Source of the DNA: Latilactobacillus fragifolii
Lineage (GTDB): Bacteria > Bacillota > Bacilli > Lactobacillales > Lactobacillaceae
Assembly (NCBI RefSeq): GCF_905332535.1
Contig: NZ_CAJOCF010000003.1
Span: forward strand, 186,001 to 250,000
Direction: 5' to 3'
DNA: 64,000 bases
In this document: positions 35,413 to 44,660 of the stretch, piece after piece
Layout: every line of letters begins with the position of its first letter
Numbering within the stretch: the stretch's first letter is position 1
Notes under the pieces: model-generated
What the model was told of the DNA's origin: nothing
The model's database searches: none
Seen by the model: only the letters and a program-made list of their open reading frames with translations
Program-made: the position numbers and the translations under genes

Positions 35413-36777
35413 CTATTTTAATACTAATTTAGTAACACTTTCGACGTGTAGGGTTTGGGGGAACATGTCCACTGGTTGGGTACTTTCGGCTTGGTAGCCT
35501 TGGGCTGCCAATAATTCTAAATCACGCGCCAATGTTGCTGGGTTACAGCTGACATAGACCATCTTGGCCGGTTTTAATTGACCGACAGCTTCGATGAAGC
35601 TACCTTCTAATCCTTTACGAGGTGGATCAACAATCAATGCATCGACTTTTAAATCGTCTGCTTGCCATTGGGCCATTACTTCTTCAGCTTTACCTAGAGT
35701 AAATTCAACGTTTTCAATGCCATTAATCTTGGCGTTATGGCGGGCATCCATGACAGCTGATTCAACGACTTCAACACCGTAAACTTGCTTAGCATGTTTA
35801 GCGACCGCTAATGAAATTGTCCCAATTCCAGAATAAGCATCGATGACCGTTTCGTTACCCGTTAATTCAGCAGCTTCGATTGCCTTGTTATACAAGACTT
35901 CCGTTTGAACTGGATTAACTTGATAGAATGATTGCGCTGAAATTTCGAACTTCAAGCCCATTAATTCATCGCGGATAAAGTCACGCCCGGCGATTAATTT
36001 CGTTACATCCCCAAAAATGACGTTCGTTTGTGCCGCATTAACGTTTTGCATGATGCTGACCACTTCTGGTAATGCCTTCTTAATTTCAATGGCGATTTCA
36101 CGGGCTGCCGGTAATTTCTTACTACGCGTGATAAAGACAATCATCATTTCATGGCTGTAATAACCACGACGAACCATGATTGTTTTCAAAACCCCTTTAT
36201 GCGTGTCTTCATTGTATGGATCAATATAAAAGCGCCGTAAAATATCGCGAACCACCTTAATGGCTTCGTCAATCTTAGGATCTTGAATATAGAAATCTTC
36301 CATTGGCATCACTTGATGGCTATGTTTCCGGTAGAAACCGGTTGTTAACGCCCCATCAATAAAGCGAACTGGAACTTGGGCTTTATTCCGATAGCCTGTT
36401 GGTTCATCCATTCCTAAAACCGGTTGTACTGGGATGTCCAAATGGGCTTTTTGAAAGACGTTCAAGACTTGATTCCGCTTGAAGGCTAATTGTGCTGGAT
36501 AAGCTAAGTGTTGTAACGGTGCAATCCCCGTTTGTGAGTAGATGTTAGCTTTTGATTCAACACGGTCAGGACTCTTCTTCAGTAAATTAACTAAGCGCGC
36601 AAAACCATATTGTTTATTAACCTTTGTCACTTGGATTTCAGCTTGTTCGTCGGGCAAAACGCCTTCGATAAACAATGGATAGTTATCGACTTTAGCGACC
36701 CCCATGCCTTCATAGGTTAAATCCATAATATCAACCGTCAATGTTTCATTTTTTCTTACAGGTGCTTGTATTTTCAT
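35413..36777 (-). CDS. rlmCD: 23S rRNA (uracil-C5)-methyltransferase RlmCD/RumA family
   Basis: 454 aa. TRAM domain at residues 1-65, central domain, then a SAM-dependent methyltransferase domain with NPVQTEVLYNKA, DAYSGIGTISLAVA (SAM loop), VDPPRKGLEGS and the catalytic VSCNPATLARDL. Methylates U747 and/or U1939 of 23S rRNA. The Fe-S cysteines normally found in the central domain (C-P-x-Y-x-x-C-G-G-C-x-L-Q-H) are absent: the stretch at 77-90 reads ANIYSQTGIAPLQH. Neighbourhood (dagK, gatBAC, ligA, pcrA) is the classic lactobacillus housekeeping order. Confidence 0.95.
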   Translation of the reverse strand: MKIQAPVRKNETLTVDIMDLTYEGMGVAKVDNYPLFIEGVLPDEQAEIQVTKVNKQYGFARLVNLLKKSPDRVESKANIYSQTGIAPLQHLAYPAQLAFKRNQVLNVFQKAHLDIPVQPVLGMDEPTGYRNKAQVPVRFIDGALTTGFYRKHSHQVMPMEDFYIQDPKIDEAIKVVRDILRRFYIDPYNEDTHKGVLKTIMVRRGYYSHEMMIVFITRSKKLPAAREIAIEIKKALPEVVSIMQNVNAAQTNVIFGDVTKLIAGRDFIRDELMGLKFEISAQSFYQVNPVQTEVLYNKAIEAAELTGNETVIDAYSGIGTISLAVAKHAKQVYGVEVVESAVMDARHNAKINGIENVEFTLGKAEEVMAQWQADDLKVDALIVDPPRKGLEGSFIEAVGQLKPAKMVYVSCNPATLARDLELLAAQGYQAESTQPVDMFPQTLHVESVTKLVLK

Positions 36778-36799
36778 AGTTACCTCTTTTTAATTGTGT

Positions 36800-36843
36800 A
36801 AAAAGAGTCTGAGACAAAACTAAGTTTTGCTTCGGACTCTTTT
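36800..36843 (-). terminator. Terminator between dagK and rlmCD
   Basis: Stem AAAAGAGTCTGA / TTCGGACTCTTTT enclosing a CAAAACTAAGTTTTG hairpin; AT-rich ends on both sides. It lies between the dagK stop and the rlmCD start. Confidence 0.82.
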
Positions 36844-36893
36844 CTTAGCTCCAAGTGTGCGGTCAATCCGCCCACGTTATCCAATGTTCCAGT

Positions 36894-37922
36894 TTAACCT
36901 ATTTTACCATCGCCGTCTATGTCTTCTTCAGAAATCGTTTCGACTTCCTTCACAAATAAAGCTTCGCTAGACTGTTGAGTCGGTATTTCTGAGGTAATCG
37001 CATGATCTGGAATATCTTCCTTATTCACATACATCTCGATATGCTGTTGTAAGTTGGTAAAGGTCATTGGTGCATCGCCGCCATATTCGCCATCTAAATT
37101 AATCATCATCTTAACGTCATCATCACCCGGACGCGCCACTAATTTCGAAGTCTTAGTATAAATGACCCGTGGATCATTAACGTGTTTGCCACCTTTAATG
37201 ACAAGTGCGATTAAATGGACTAATTCAGCCATATTGGCTGTTTTAACGACAATTAACGAGAAATTACCATCATTCAGCTGGGCATCAGGAGCAATCTGTT
37301 CAAACCCGCCAACCGAGTTGGTTAGACCAAGTAAAAATAAGGAAGCTTCGCCATCATACGTTCCCTCATCATATTCCAGATGCATCTTAATCGGTTTAAT
37401 TTGGGGTAACATCTCTGCGCCCTTCACGACATACGCAAGGTAGCCAAAAATCGACTTAAAGTCTGATGGGACTTCGTAGGTCAATTCCGTTAGCAAGCCA
37501 CCACCAGCAATGTTCATGAAATAATTATCATTAGCTCGCCCGATATCCATCTTAAGCGTTTGATTCTTCAAAATCACGCGGGCGGCTTCAACTGGATTAT
37601 CCCGCGGAATCTTCAACGCCCGCGCATAATCGTTTGTCGTCCCAGCAGGAATCACCGCCATCATGGGGCGCTTTTCTAAGCCGGCAATTCCGTTGACCAC
37701 TTCATTGATTGTCCCGTCTCCGCCAGCGGCAACAATTAAATCGAAGTCTGCTTTGGCTGCTCTTGTGGCCTCTTTTTGCGCTGAAGCTTCTTCAGGCGTC
37801 GTTTGAAACGCACTCGCTTCATAACCCGCTTGTTCTAAAATATCCAGAATATCAGCGACACTACGTTTCATCACTTCATGTCCTGAAGTTGGATTATAAA
37901 TTAACCGTGCACGTTTTTGCAT
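36894..37922 (-). CDS. dagK: Diacylglycerol kinase (lipid kinase, DagK/YegS family)
   Basis: 342 aa. Phosphorylates diacylglycerol released by lipoteichoic acid synthesis back to phosphatidic acid. N-terminal RLIYNPTSGHE, nucleotide loop AAGGDGTINEVVNGI at about 66-80, PAGTTNDYARAL, and a C-terminal sandwich domain with LINLDGEYGGDAP. A short acidic tail (EEDIDGDGKIG) is unusual and resembles a calcium-binding DxDxDG loop. It lies directly after gatB with 21 bp between. Confidence 0.94.
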   Translation of the reverse strand: MQKRARLIYNPTSGHEVMKRSVADILDILEQAGYEASAFQTTPEEASAQKEATRAAKADFDLIVAAGGDGTINEVVNGIAGLEKRPMMAVIPAGTTNDYARALKIPRDNPVEAARVILKNQTLKMDIGRANDNYFMNIAGGGLLTELTYEVPSDFKSIFGYLAYVVKGAEMLPQIKPIKMHLEYDEGTYDGEASLFLLGLTNSVGGFEQIAPDAQLNDGNFSLIVVKTANMAELVHLIALVIKGGKHVNDPRVIYTKTSKLVARPGDDDVKMMINLDGEYGGDAPMTFTNLQQHIEMYVNKEDIPDHAITSEIPTQQSSEALFVKEVETISEEDIDGDGKIG

Positions 37923-37943
37923 TCGAATCTCCTAAAATATCAA

Positions 37944-39374
37944 TTATCGTTTGTTCAATTCGGCCATCAACAAGTCATTCACAACTTTTGGATTAGCTTG
38001 ACCTCGCGTTTCTTTCATAATCTTTCCGATTAAGAAACCTACTGCGCGGTCTTTACCGTTCTTGAAATCATCAATTGATTGTTGGTTGTCATCTAAAATC
38101 CCTGTGATAATTGGGGTCAGCTTAGCCGGGTCTGATAATTGGACCATGCCTTTTGCTTCAACCCAAGCTTTGGGATCCGTATCATTTTGGATAATTTCTT
38201 GGAAGACTTTCTTAGCAATCTTCGATGAAATAATCCCGTCTTTAATCAAGTTAATCATTTGTGCTAAATGCGCCGGGGTAAGGGCTGTTTCTTGAAGATC
38301 AATTTGTTTGTCATTCAAATAAGCATTTACTTCACCCATCAACCAGTTAGAAACTTGCTTAGGTGCGGCCCCGTCAGCAACAGCTGCTTCGAAGAAGTCA
38401 GACATTTCTTTGGTATTGGTCAAGACACCCGCATCGTATTCAGGCAAGCCTAATTCAGCAACGTACCGTGCACGTCGTTTAGCCGGCATTTCAGGCATAC
38501 TGTCTTGGACTTCTTGTAACCAATCATCATCAATGTGCAATGGTGGTAAATCTGGTTCTGGGAAATAACGATAATCATCCGCTCCGGTCTTGACCCGCAT
38601 GAGGTATGTTTCACCGGTTTTTTCATCAAAACGCCGCGTTTCAGGACGTACTGTTTCGCCCGCAATCAAGAGTTGTGATTGGCGTTTGATTTCATAAGCT
38701 AAGCCTAAACGCACATGATTAAACGAGTTCAAGTTCTTTAATTCTGATTTTACACCATATTTCTTCGCGCCAATTGGTCGCACAGAAATGTTAGTATCCA
38801 CCCGCATTGAACCTTCTTCCATCTTAACGTCAGATGCACCAGTAAATTGAACGATTTGACGTAAGGTTTCGAGGTATGCATACGCTTCTTCAGGCGTTGA
38901 CATATCGGGTTTTGAAACAATTTCAATCAAGGCAGTCCCTTGACGGTTTAAATCGACATATGAATAGCCATCAGAGCCATGGGTATTCTTCCCAGCATCT
39001 TCTTCAACGTGTAATTCAGCAATCCCAATTTTTTTCGTGTGACCATCAACTTCAACTTCGATGTAGCCATCTTTACCAAGCGGTTGTTCGTATTGTGTAA
39101 TTTGGTAAGCTTTGGGATTATCTGGATAAAAATAATTCTTCCGGTCGAAATGGGTATCACGCGCAATATCAGCGTGCAAGGCAGTTGCAACCATCATCCC
39201 CAAGGTATAAGCCCCTTTATTCAAAGTTGGCAAGGTCCCTGGATAACCCCAGTCAATCACATTCGTGTTGGTGTTTGGTTCTGCACCATAGTTTACAGGA
39301 GATGGACTGTACATTTTTGAATTAGTTTTTAATTCAATATGCACTTCAAGTCCGATTGTTGTTTCGAAATTCAT
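37944..39374 (-). CDS. gatB: Aspartyl/glutamyl-tRNA(Asn/Gln) amidotransferase subunit B
   Basis: 476 aa. Kinase-like subunit of GatCAB that activates and amidates misacylated tRNA. N-terminal [44 protein letters not shown] and the C-terminal YqeY-like tail ([18 protein letters not shown]) are family signatures. The ATG overlaps the gatA stop as TAATG. Confidence 0.97.
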   Translation of the reverse strand: MNFETTIGLEVHIELKTNSKMYSPSPVNYGAEPNTNTNVIDWGYPGTLPTLNKGAYTLGMMVATALHADIARDTHFDRKNYFYPDNPKAYQITQYEQPLGKDGYIEVEVDGHTKKIGIAELHVEEDAGKNTHGSDGYSYVDLNRQGTALIEIVSKPDMSTPEEAYAYLETLRQIVQFTGASDVKMEEGSMRVDTNISVRPIGAKKYGVKSELKNLNSFNHVRLGLAYEIKRQSQLLIAGETVRPETRRFDEKTGETYLMRVKTGADDYRYFPEPDLPPLHIDDDWLQEVQDSMPEMPAKRRARYVAELGLPEYDAGVLTNTKEMSDFFEAAVADGAAPKQVSNWLMGEVNAYLNDKQIDLQETALTPAHLAQMINLIKDGIISSKIAKKVFQEIIQNDTDPKAWVEAKGMVQLSDPAKLTPIITGILDDNQQSIDDFKNGKDRAVGFLIGKIMKETRGQANPKVVNDLLMAELNKR

Positions 39375-40840
39375 TAGGCTTTTCCTCCTTTGAAGCTTGG
39401 AACGTTCTTATTAAATTGAGTAGCTTGTTCAAAGGCATAACCTGCACGATAAACAGATTCTTCATCAAATGCTTTCCCAATAATTTGTAAGCCAACTGGC
39501 ATGCCATCTACTAAACCAGCAGGGACTGACATGGCTGGTAGGCCAGCCATGTTAGCAGGGATTGTCAAGATATCATTCATATACATTGTCACTGGATCTG
39601 ATATTTTACGGCCTAGATCAAAAGCTGTTGTGGGGGTTGTTGGACCGACCACTAAATCATAGTCTGCGAAGACTTTTTCAAAATCACGCACGATTAATGT
39701 CCGTACTTGACCAGCCTTTTTGAAGTAAGCATCGTAAAAACCTGATGAAAGAGCAAATGTGCCTAACATAATCCGGCGTTTCACTTCATCACCGAAACCT
39801 TCTGAACGTGATTTAACGTACACATCTTCAAGGGTCTTAGCTTCAGGTGAACGGTAACCATAACGAATCCCGTCAAAACGTGACAAGTTAGAGGATGCTT
39901 CACTTGAGGCAATAATATAGTAAGTTTGTACGGCATATTTAGAGTTAGGCAAGCTGACTTCATCGACCGTTGCACCCAATGACTTCAAAGTTTCAAGGGC
40001 TGTTTCGATTTGAGCTTTCACCCCTGGTTCAACCCCTTCTGCCATGTATTCTTTGGCAACAGCAATCTTCATCCCTTTGATGTCACCATCTAAAGCAGCC
40101 CGGAAATCAGGAACGGGAATCGTTGCACTCGTACTGTCTTTTTCATCATGGCCACTGATGGCTTGTAAAACAGTGGCGTTATCAGCCACTGTCCGGCTGA
40201 AGACCCCGACTTGATCCAAACTAGAGGCAAACGCAATGGCCCCCCAACGTGATACACGACCATAAGTTGGTTTGATACCGACGATGCCATTAAAGGCTGC
40301 GGGTTGGCGAATTGAGCCCCCCGTGTCCGTCCCTAAAGAAGCAACAACTTCACCAGCCGCAACTGCCGCTGCTGAACCACCTGATGAACCGCCAGGAACT
40401 TTGTCTAAATTCCATGGATTCTTAGTTTTCTTAAAAGCAGATGTTTCTGTTGATGAACCCATTGCGAATTCATCCATGTTATTTTTACCAATTACAATCG
40501 CATCTTTAGCTTTTAATTTTTCGACCACCGTTGCATCAAACACCGGCGTAAAGTTTTCAAGCATTTTACTAGCAGCCGTGGTTGTTAAGCCATCGGTTAA
40601 TAAGTTATCTTTAATCCCAATTGGCATCCCGGCTAACAAATTAGCTGCGTCGATTGGTTGTGCGTCCACTTTTGCAGCTGCAGCTTGTGCACCAGCTTCA
40701 TCGATGGCTAAAAAAGCATCGACTTGTGGTTCTTTCTTTTTGATTTCAGCAACGGTTTCAGTTACTAATTGGCTAGCAGTTAAGTCGCCAGCCACTAATT
40801 TAGCGTGGATGCTTTGTAAATCTTCATATAAGTAATTCAC
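39374..40840 (-). CDS. gatA: Aspartyl/glutamyl-tRNA(Asn/Gln) amidotransferase subunit A
   Basis: 488 aa amidase-signature enzyme supplying ammonia for GatB. The catalytic Lys-cisSer-Ser triad is visible: Lys in [10 protein letters not shown] near residue 77, the serines in [15 protein letters not shown] and [18 protein letters not shown]. Start is GTG at 40840 with AAGGAGGAA upstream, 2 bp after the gatC stop. Confidence 0.97.
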   Translation of the reverse strand: MNYLYEDLQSIHAKLVAGDLTASQLVTETVAEIKKKEPQVDAFLAIDEAGAQAAAAKVDAQPIDAANLLAGMPIGIKDNLLTDGLTTTAASKMLENFTPVFDATVVEKLKAKDAIVIGKNNMDEFAMGSSTETSAFKKTKNPWNLDKVPGGSSGGSAAAVAAGEVVASLGTDTGGSIRQPAAFNGIVGIKPTYGRVSRWGAIAFASSLDQVGVFSRTVADNATVLQAISGHDEKDSTSATIPVPDFRAALDGDIKGMKIAVAKEYMAEGVEPGVKAQIETALETLKSLGATVDEVSLPNSKYAVQTYYIIASSEASSNLSRFDGIRYGYRSPEAKTLEDVYVKSRSEGFGDEVKRRIMLGTFALSSGFYDAYFKKAGQVRTLIVRDFEKVFADYDLVVGPTTPTTAFDLGRKISDPVTMYMNDILTIPANMAGLPAMSVPAGLVDGMPVGLQIIGKAFDEESVYRAGYAFEQATQFNKNVPSFKGGKA

Positions 40841-40842
40841 GG

Positions 40843-41139
40843 CTAGTCTTCCTCCTTATCCATAATGGCAGGGACTTTCAATAAGCCATCCGCTGAATCT
40901 GGTGCATTCTTCATTAAAATATCGCGATCTGTGCCGGCTTGGGCCACATCTTCGCGGACAATATTTTGAAGGTTATTCACATGGGTCGTCACTGGGACGC
41001 CTGTTGTATCAACTTTATTTAATTCATCAGTCATTTTCATGATGTCTGCAAGTTGTTCAGTAAATTGTTCTAACTCAGCATCGCTAAAAGCTAATTTTGA
41101 AAGTTCTGCGACATGCTGAACTTGTGTTTTATCAATCAT
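40843..41139 (-). CDS. gatC: Aspartyl/glutamyl-tRNA(Asn/Gln) amidotransferase subunit C
   Basis: 98 aa. Bridging subunit of Gat[23 protein letters not shown] at the N-terminus, a central acidic linker, [33 protein letters not shown] at the C-terminus. First gene of the gatCAB-dagK group; in many lactobacilli camS lies directly upstream, but here an insert of about 3.5 kb intervenes. Confidence 0.96.
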   Translation of the reverse strand: MIDKTQVQHVAELSKLAFSDAELEQFTEQLADIMKMTDELNKVDTTGVPVTTHVNNLQNIVREDVAQAGTDRDILMKNAPDSADGLLKVPAIMDKEED

Positions 41140-41454
41140 GAGTAAACCCCTCTTCTAATTCTGTCACTTTTATCCATTCTGGTTAATTTTACCATATATT
41201 AACGTATAAGAAAGTGACATCCCTTGGAATTTAACAGTTTTTCCTAATCTTTAACGATCTTAGTAGCTATCAAAAAGATATTTTCATGTTCTCTGCCAAG
41301 GTGCAATTAAACGTTATGCAATTCATTAGAATACGATATCATTTATAATAGTTTATTATAGACAAGCATTCGCTCAATCTTATATAATAGACACAGATAA
41401 GAATTTGTGAATAATGTACAAGATTATTATTAACTTATGGAGGAGTGTTGTCAT
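41140..41454. other. Intergenic stretch with promoter of the small secreted protein
   Basis: No ORF. Divergent promoter region between gatC (minus) and the secreted-protein gene (plus). TAGACA (41359-41364) and TATAAT (41383-41388), spaced 18 bp, fit a plus-strand promoter about 65 bp before the start. The rest is AT-rich without clear repeats. Confidence 0.55.
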
Positions 41455-41982
41455 ATGAAAAACAATGTCGCAAAACGCCTGGTAGCAGTATTCGTTTTAA
41501 GTTTAGTGGGTGGCATTACCTTACAAAGTACGCCAACATCAGCTACGACGACTTCCGTTAGCGTAACGCTCACTGGGGTAACACCTGAAATGGTCGCTAA
41601 CGCCAAAAAAGCCGCCGCCGAACAAGCCGCTTTAGAAGAAGCATGGTTACAAGCAGAAATCGATGACAGTCAACCCGTGGAAGTCACCGAAACAATTAAC
41701 GGACAAACAACGCACTACTGGGAATCAGCAGATGGCACACGGCACACAACAGCGCCAGTAAAAGCTCAAGATGAAACAGTAGCCACACCGAAAGTCGCAA
41801 CTGAGCAGCCTAAAGAAACAGCGGTTGAAAAACAACCAGCCGAAACTTTTAAACCAATGCCTAAAAAACATGAAATCGGGCCAAAAGCCGTTGTTTTCAA
41901 ACAACTTACAACAAATTGGGTTAGCCATCAAATCATGTCATCATTGGAAACATTAATCACTAAGGCTTTTCAGCTAAACTAA
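41455..41982 (+). CDS. Small secreted protein of unknown function
   Basis: 175 aa from the ATG at 41455 (GGAGGAG about 11 bases upstream); an ATG at 41437 precedes that site and is rejected. A clear Sec signal peptide is present (basic NNVAKR, hydrophobic LVAVFVLSLVGGI, cleavage likely after TSA). The mature part is acidic and helical (MVANAKKAAAEQAALEEAWLQ), followed by VTETINGQTTHYWESADG and a Pro/Thr/Lys-rich linker. No LPXTG, lipobox or known domain. Flanked by a housekeeping gene and an Rrf2 regulator; role unknown. Confidence 0.7.
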   Translation: MKNNVAKRLVAVFVLSLVGGITLQSTPTSATTTSVSVTLTGVTPEMVANAKKAAAEQAALEEAWLQAEIDDSQPVEVTETINGQTTHYWESADGTRHTTAPVKAQDETVATPKVATEQPKETAVEKQPAETFKPMPKKHEIGPKAVVFKQLTTNWVSHQIMSSLETLITKAFQLN

Positions 41983-42295
41983 TAACCGTCAGCAGCAGCT
42001 AAGCGACAAGCAACATAACCACTCCACTGCTAAAATAAGCATATGACCGTTTGATTCGTTCATCCTAAATTTGGGATGAACTTTTTTTATTGCCTGCTAC
42101 TTCTTAAAATATAAATCTATTTTTATTCGAGCTTTCATCGTTATCATCAGATCAAAACTGCTGATTGCAACCACCTAATCGGTTGGCATATTTTTTAAGC
42201 GCCTTGATTTAATTTTCATTTAACATTCTGCTTACAGCAGAACGGCTTAATAGGTGTTATACTCTTAATAACATCTTTTTAAAAAGGAGGCTACC
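41983..42295. other. Intergenic stretch upstream of the Rrf2 gene
   Basis: No supported gene. A weak stem ATCCTAAATTTGGGAT followed by T7 at about 42062-42089 may terminate the secreted-protein transcript. The Rrf2 promoter dyad lies at 42226-42242. Confidence 0.5.
42226..42242. promoter_or_regulatory. Dyad TTCTGCT-tac-AGCAGAA at the Rrf2 promoter
   Basis: Perfect 7-bp arms with a 3-nt spacer, ending 15 bp before a TATACT -10 box (42258-42263). It covers the -35 region, so it is a good candidate operator, perhaps for autoregulation by the Rrf2 protein. Confidence 0.6.
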
Positions 42296-42745
42296 ATGAA
42301 AAAATCAGTTCGTTTAAGCAATGCCGTCCACGTGATGACACTGATTTCTTTAAATCCGTTTAATAACCTTTCCAGTCAGCGTATTGCTAAAAGTATCAAT
42401 ACCAACCCCTCTTTTATTCGCCAAATCATGGGGCAACTCAAGACAGCTGGTCTATTGACGAGCGTTAAGGGCCATGCTGAACCCAAGCTAACAAAGACTC
42501 CGGAGCAAATCTCGCTCTGTGATATCTATAAGGCCGTCGATGATACACGGTTATTGAATATCGATACCCAAATTGATCCCAACTGCGGGCCTGGACAAAA
42601 TATTCAATTATCGCTTGCTACTTACTACGATCAAATTCAAGAAACTGCTGAAAAACAAATGCAAACCATCAAACTAGCCGACATTATCCAACAATATCAA
42701 CAACGACTTGCTGAAAATCCGGCATTAAAACTTTATGAAAACTAA
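42296..42745 (+). CDS. Rrf2 family transcriptional regulator
   Basis: 149 aa. Winged helix at about residues 5-60: VHVMTLISLN, LSSQRIAKSINTNPSFIRQIMGQLKTAGLL, then the wing (SVKGHAEPKLTKTPEQISLCDIYKAV). The family's Fe-S cysteine triad is not present: only Cys75 and Cys99 (NCGPGQNIQ) are seen, so it may sense something other than an Fe-S cluster, like YwnA/CymR-type members. AAAAGGAGG ribosome site. Its position opposite the sirtuin-like pair suggests it may control them, by inference. Confidence 0.9.
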   Translation: MKKSVRLSNAVHVMTLISLNPFNNLSSQRIAKSINTNPSFIRQIMGQLKTAGLLTSVKGHAEPKLTKTPEQISLCDIYKAVDDTRLLNIDTQIDPNCGPGQNIQLSLATYYDQIQETAEKQMQTIKLADIIQQYQQRLAENPALKLYEN

Positions 42746-42784
42746 CACAAAAAGGTTGGGCAAATGGCCCAACCTTTTTGTGTG
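42746..42784. terminator. Bidirectional terminator after the Rrf2 gene
   Basis: Stem CACAAAAAGGTTGGGC / GCCCAACCTTTTTGTG. Confidence 0.92.
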
Positions 42785-42951
42785 CGTTACCCCTCAGCAG
42801 CTACCCGGCTAACGCCGCACTCTTTTAAACGTGCTTTGTCAGCCATCATCTTCCGGTTAACCCTGAATGCCCAACAATCGCTAACGCGATTATTCGTCAT
42901 TCTGTGTTAATCCTCAGTCGATACCCGACTGACGCCGCACTCTTTTAGATC
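42781..42951. repeat. Tandem direct repeat overlapping the 3' end of the sirtuin-like gene
   Basis: Bases 42781-42831 and 42901-42951 align at a fixed 120-bp offset with a shared CCTCAG, TACCCG and ACGCCGCACTCTTTTA core. The second copy encodes the last residues of the sirtuin-like protein. A diverged copy lies at 47971-48030 and a weaker one at 35321-35370, so this is part of a small dispersed intergenic repeat family. Confidence 0.6.
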
Positions 42952-43803
42952 CGCGAGAACTTTAGCTAAGTCATATTTCACTGCAAGCCCGCGGTCGGCT
43001 AATTCACGTGGAACAAGCGCATCTTTAGGGTTAACGGTGATATAAGTCGCCTGAGGATTTTGGTACGTCAAATTCATAAACGGTTCTTTAATAAACATCG
43101 GGGTCATCATGCCCACGCCTAATTCTAGATAAACCGTTTTTTGACCTTCAGCTTTTTGAATAAATTGGCGATACTTTGCATATTGTTCTGCGTAGTAATC
43201 ACCTTCAAGAAATTCATAACCACGAACCCATTCCAACATTTCAGCACCACATTTAGGACACCGCGGAATTAAGTCTTCAGGTAAATGACCATCTTCAATT
43301 TGCGGAAATAACTGATCAACAATTGGCTGGCTCGGATAAACTTGGTCATGGCACTTATTCGCACATTGGAAATAAGACCAGTCACCTTGAATCGTGGCCA
43401 CCTCCTTCTCCGGAAAGGCTCTTGGAAATTGGCAATCTTGATTAGTCGTGATGATATCGTAATCTTTGTCTTTGAGGACCGCTTTTAAATCATAATAAGG
43501 TTGAAAAATCGCCACATGCAAATTATAGTGGGCGACTGTTAGTTTAAACCCCCAATAGTCGCCACGGTTTTCCCAATTTTTTCCTGTATATTGTTCTAGA
43601 TAATAATTACGCCACAAACTGCCAGCGTGATACTTATCTTCAATGGCTTTAAATTTCTCGAGATAGGTCGGATCGCCCGGATTGTACCAATCGGGTCCAG
43701 CCGCAGCTGACATCCCGGCTGCGCCGCCTACGATGACGTAGTCCGCCGCTTTGATGGCCGTTGCCATTTTTTGAAGTGTTATTTGATAGTCTGAATTAGT
43801 CAT
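42907..43803 (-). CDS. Sirtuin-like (SIR2 family, class M-like) protein with zinc ribbon
   Basis: 298 aa from the ATG at 43803, which has AAGGAGC upstream and overlaps the preceding gene by 8 bp; an in-frame start at 43866 is rejected. NAD-binding loop VIVGGAAGMSAAAGPDWY at 23-40, catalytic core IITTNQDCQF at 117-126 with Asn121 and Asp123, and TIQGDW at 137-142 where the usual catalytic His is Gln139. Zinc ligands are Cys147, Cys151, Cys182, Cys185. The Gln is a trait of SirTM-type (ADP-ribosylating) sirtuins. No macrodomain, lipoate ligase or GcvH-L gene accompanies it here. Substrate unknown. Confidence 0.82.
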   Translation of the reverse strand: MTNSDYQITLQKMATAIKAADYVIVGGAAGMSAAAGPDWYNPGDPTYLEKFKAIEDKYHAGSLWRNYYLEQYTGKNWENRGDYWGFKLTVAHYNLHVAIFQPYYDLKAVLKDKDYDIITTNQDCQFPRAFPEKEVATIQGDWSYFQCANKCHDQVYPSQPIVDQLFPQIEDGHLPEDLIPRCPKCGAEMLEWVRGYEFLEGDYYAEQYAKYRQFIQKAEGQKTVYLELGVGMMTPMFIKEPFMNLTYQNPQATYITVNPKDALVPRELADRGLAVKYDLAKVLADLKECGVSRVSTED

Positions 43804-44479
43804 TTTTGAGTAGCTCCTTAAAATTATCATCGATTGATCCAGCAAGGCCGATTGAGCGTTGCGCAATGGCCGTGGGAATCTTGATTTCGTGTGGTAAATT
43901 CAATGTGATGTAACGGTAACTCGGCCTTTGCGCCACCAAGTACATGAGTGGTGCTTTAATTAGTTGATTATTAGCACCAATCCCTAATTCTAGAACGACC
44001 ACCTTTTGTGAACGGTACTTTTGAACAAATGCCTTAAATTTCGCTTGTTGCTTTTCAATCATCGGCATTGGGTTTTGATTGTTACCAAAATTGCCTTCCA
44101 CTTCAAAAATGCGTTGGTCATCAAAGCCACTTAATTGAAAATGCATGTCACCATTTGATGTGACAACAAAGTATTCATGAGCGCCCACTAGTTGCTTTAA
44201 ATCTTGAAAAACCGGTGTCGCTTCATAATGATCAATCATATAATCGAACAATACTTTATAAAATGCGTCTCGTTCGGCTGCTGTTGGGTAGTTGTATAAA
44301 ACCCCTTGAAGAATATTCATAATTCCGTAGCGTTCATAGAAAGCCCCAAAGCGGGTCATAAACGCTTCATCGTGTGCAAAAATATTGTAGCCTTCTGCAA
44401 TTGATAACCCGTTACTAGCGCTTATAATGATGGCATCCGCATTGGTTAGCCAATACCGTGCTGTTTTAAAATCGTTCAT
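43796..44479 (-). CDS. Sirtuin-like protein lacking zinc ribbon
   Basis: 227 aa paralogue of the following gene. NADAIIISASNGLSIAEGYN is the NAD loop, FVVTSNGDMHFQLSGF parallels the TTNQDCQF core, and EVEGNFG lines up with TIQGDW, putting Glu where sirtuins have His (or Gln in class M). The module carrying the four zinc cysteines is missing, shortening the protein by about 70 residues. It overlaps the next gene by 8 bp, so the two are made together, perhaps as a heteromer of an active and a regulatory subunit. Function uncertain. Confidence 0.72.
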   Translation of the reverse strand: MNDFKTARYWLTNADAIIISASNGLSIAEGYNIFAHDEAFMTRFGAFYERYGIMNILQGVLYNYPTAAERDAFYKVLFDYMIDHYEATPVFQDLKQLVGAHEYFVVTSNGDMHFQLSGFDDQRIFEVEGNFGNNQNPMPMIEKQQAKFKAFVQKYRSQKVVVLELGIGANNQLIKAPLMYLVAQRPSYRYITLNLPHEIKIPTAIAQRSIGLAGSIDDNFKELLKND

Positions 44480-44574
44480 GTCGCTCTCCTTTGGTGTAAT
44501 AAATAAAATAACAACAACATTGCGTATTGTACACTGTTATTTTTAAAATTACAACCAAAGATTTTTTGAACACC

Positions 44575-44615
44575 CAAAAATAGCCCCGACAACTTTGTTA
44601 GTTGTCGGGGCTATT
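44575..44615 (-). terminator. Terminator of the camS transcript
   Basis: Stem AATAGCCCCGACAAC / GTTGTCGGGGCTATT, T-rich on minus. Confidence 0.88.
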
Positions 44616-44660
44616 TAGGCATCGTATCAACAGCCAGGTGCCTGTTGTCGCATGCTTGAA

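Noticed and set aside
38000-40800. Long antisense ORFs opposite gatB and gatA (for example 40272-40835)
   Set aside because: These are codon-bias shadows of the gat genes; no ribosome sites and repetitive Ala/Ser composition.
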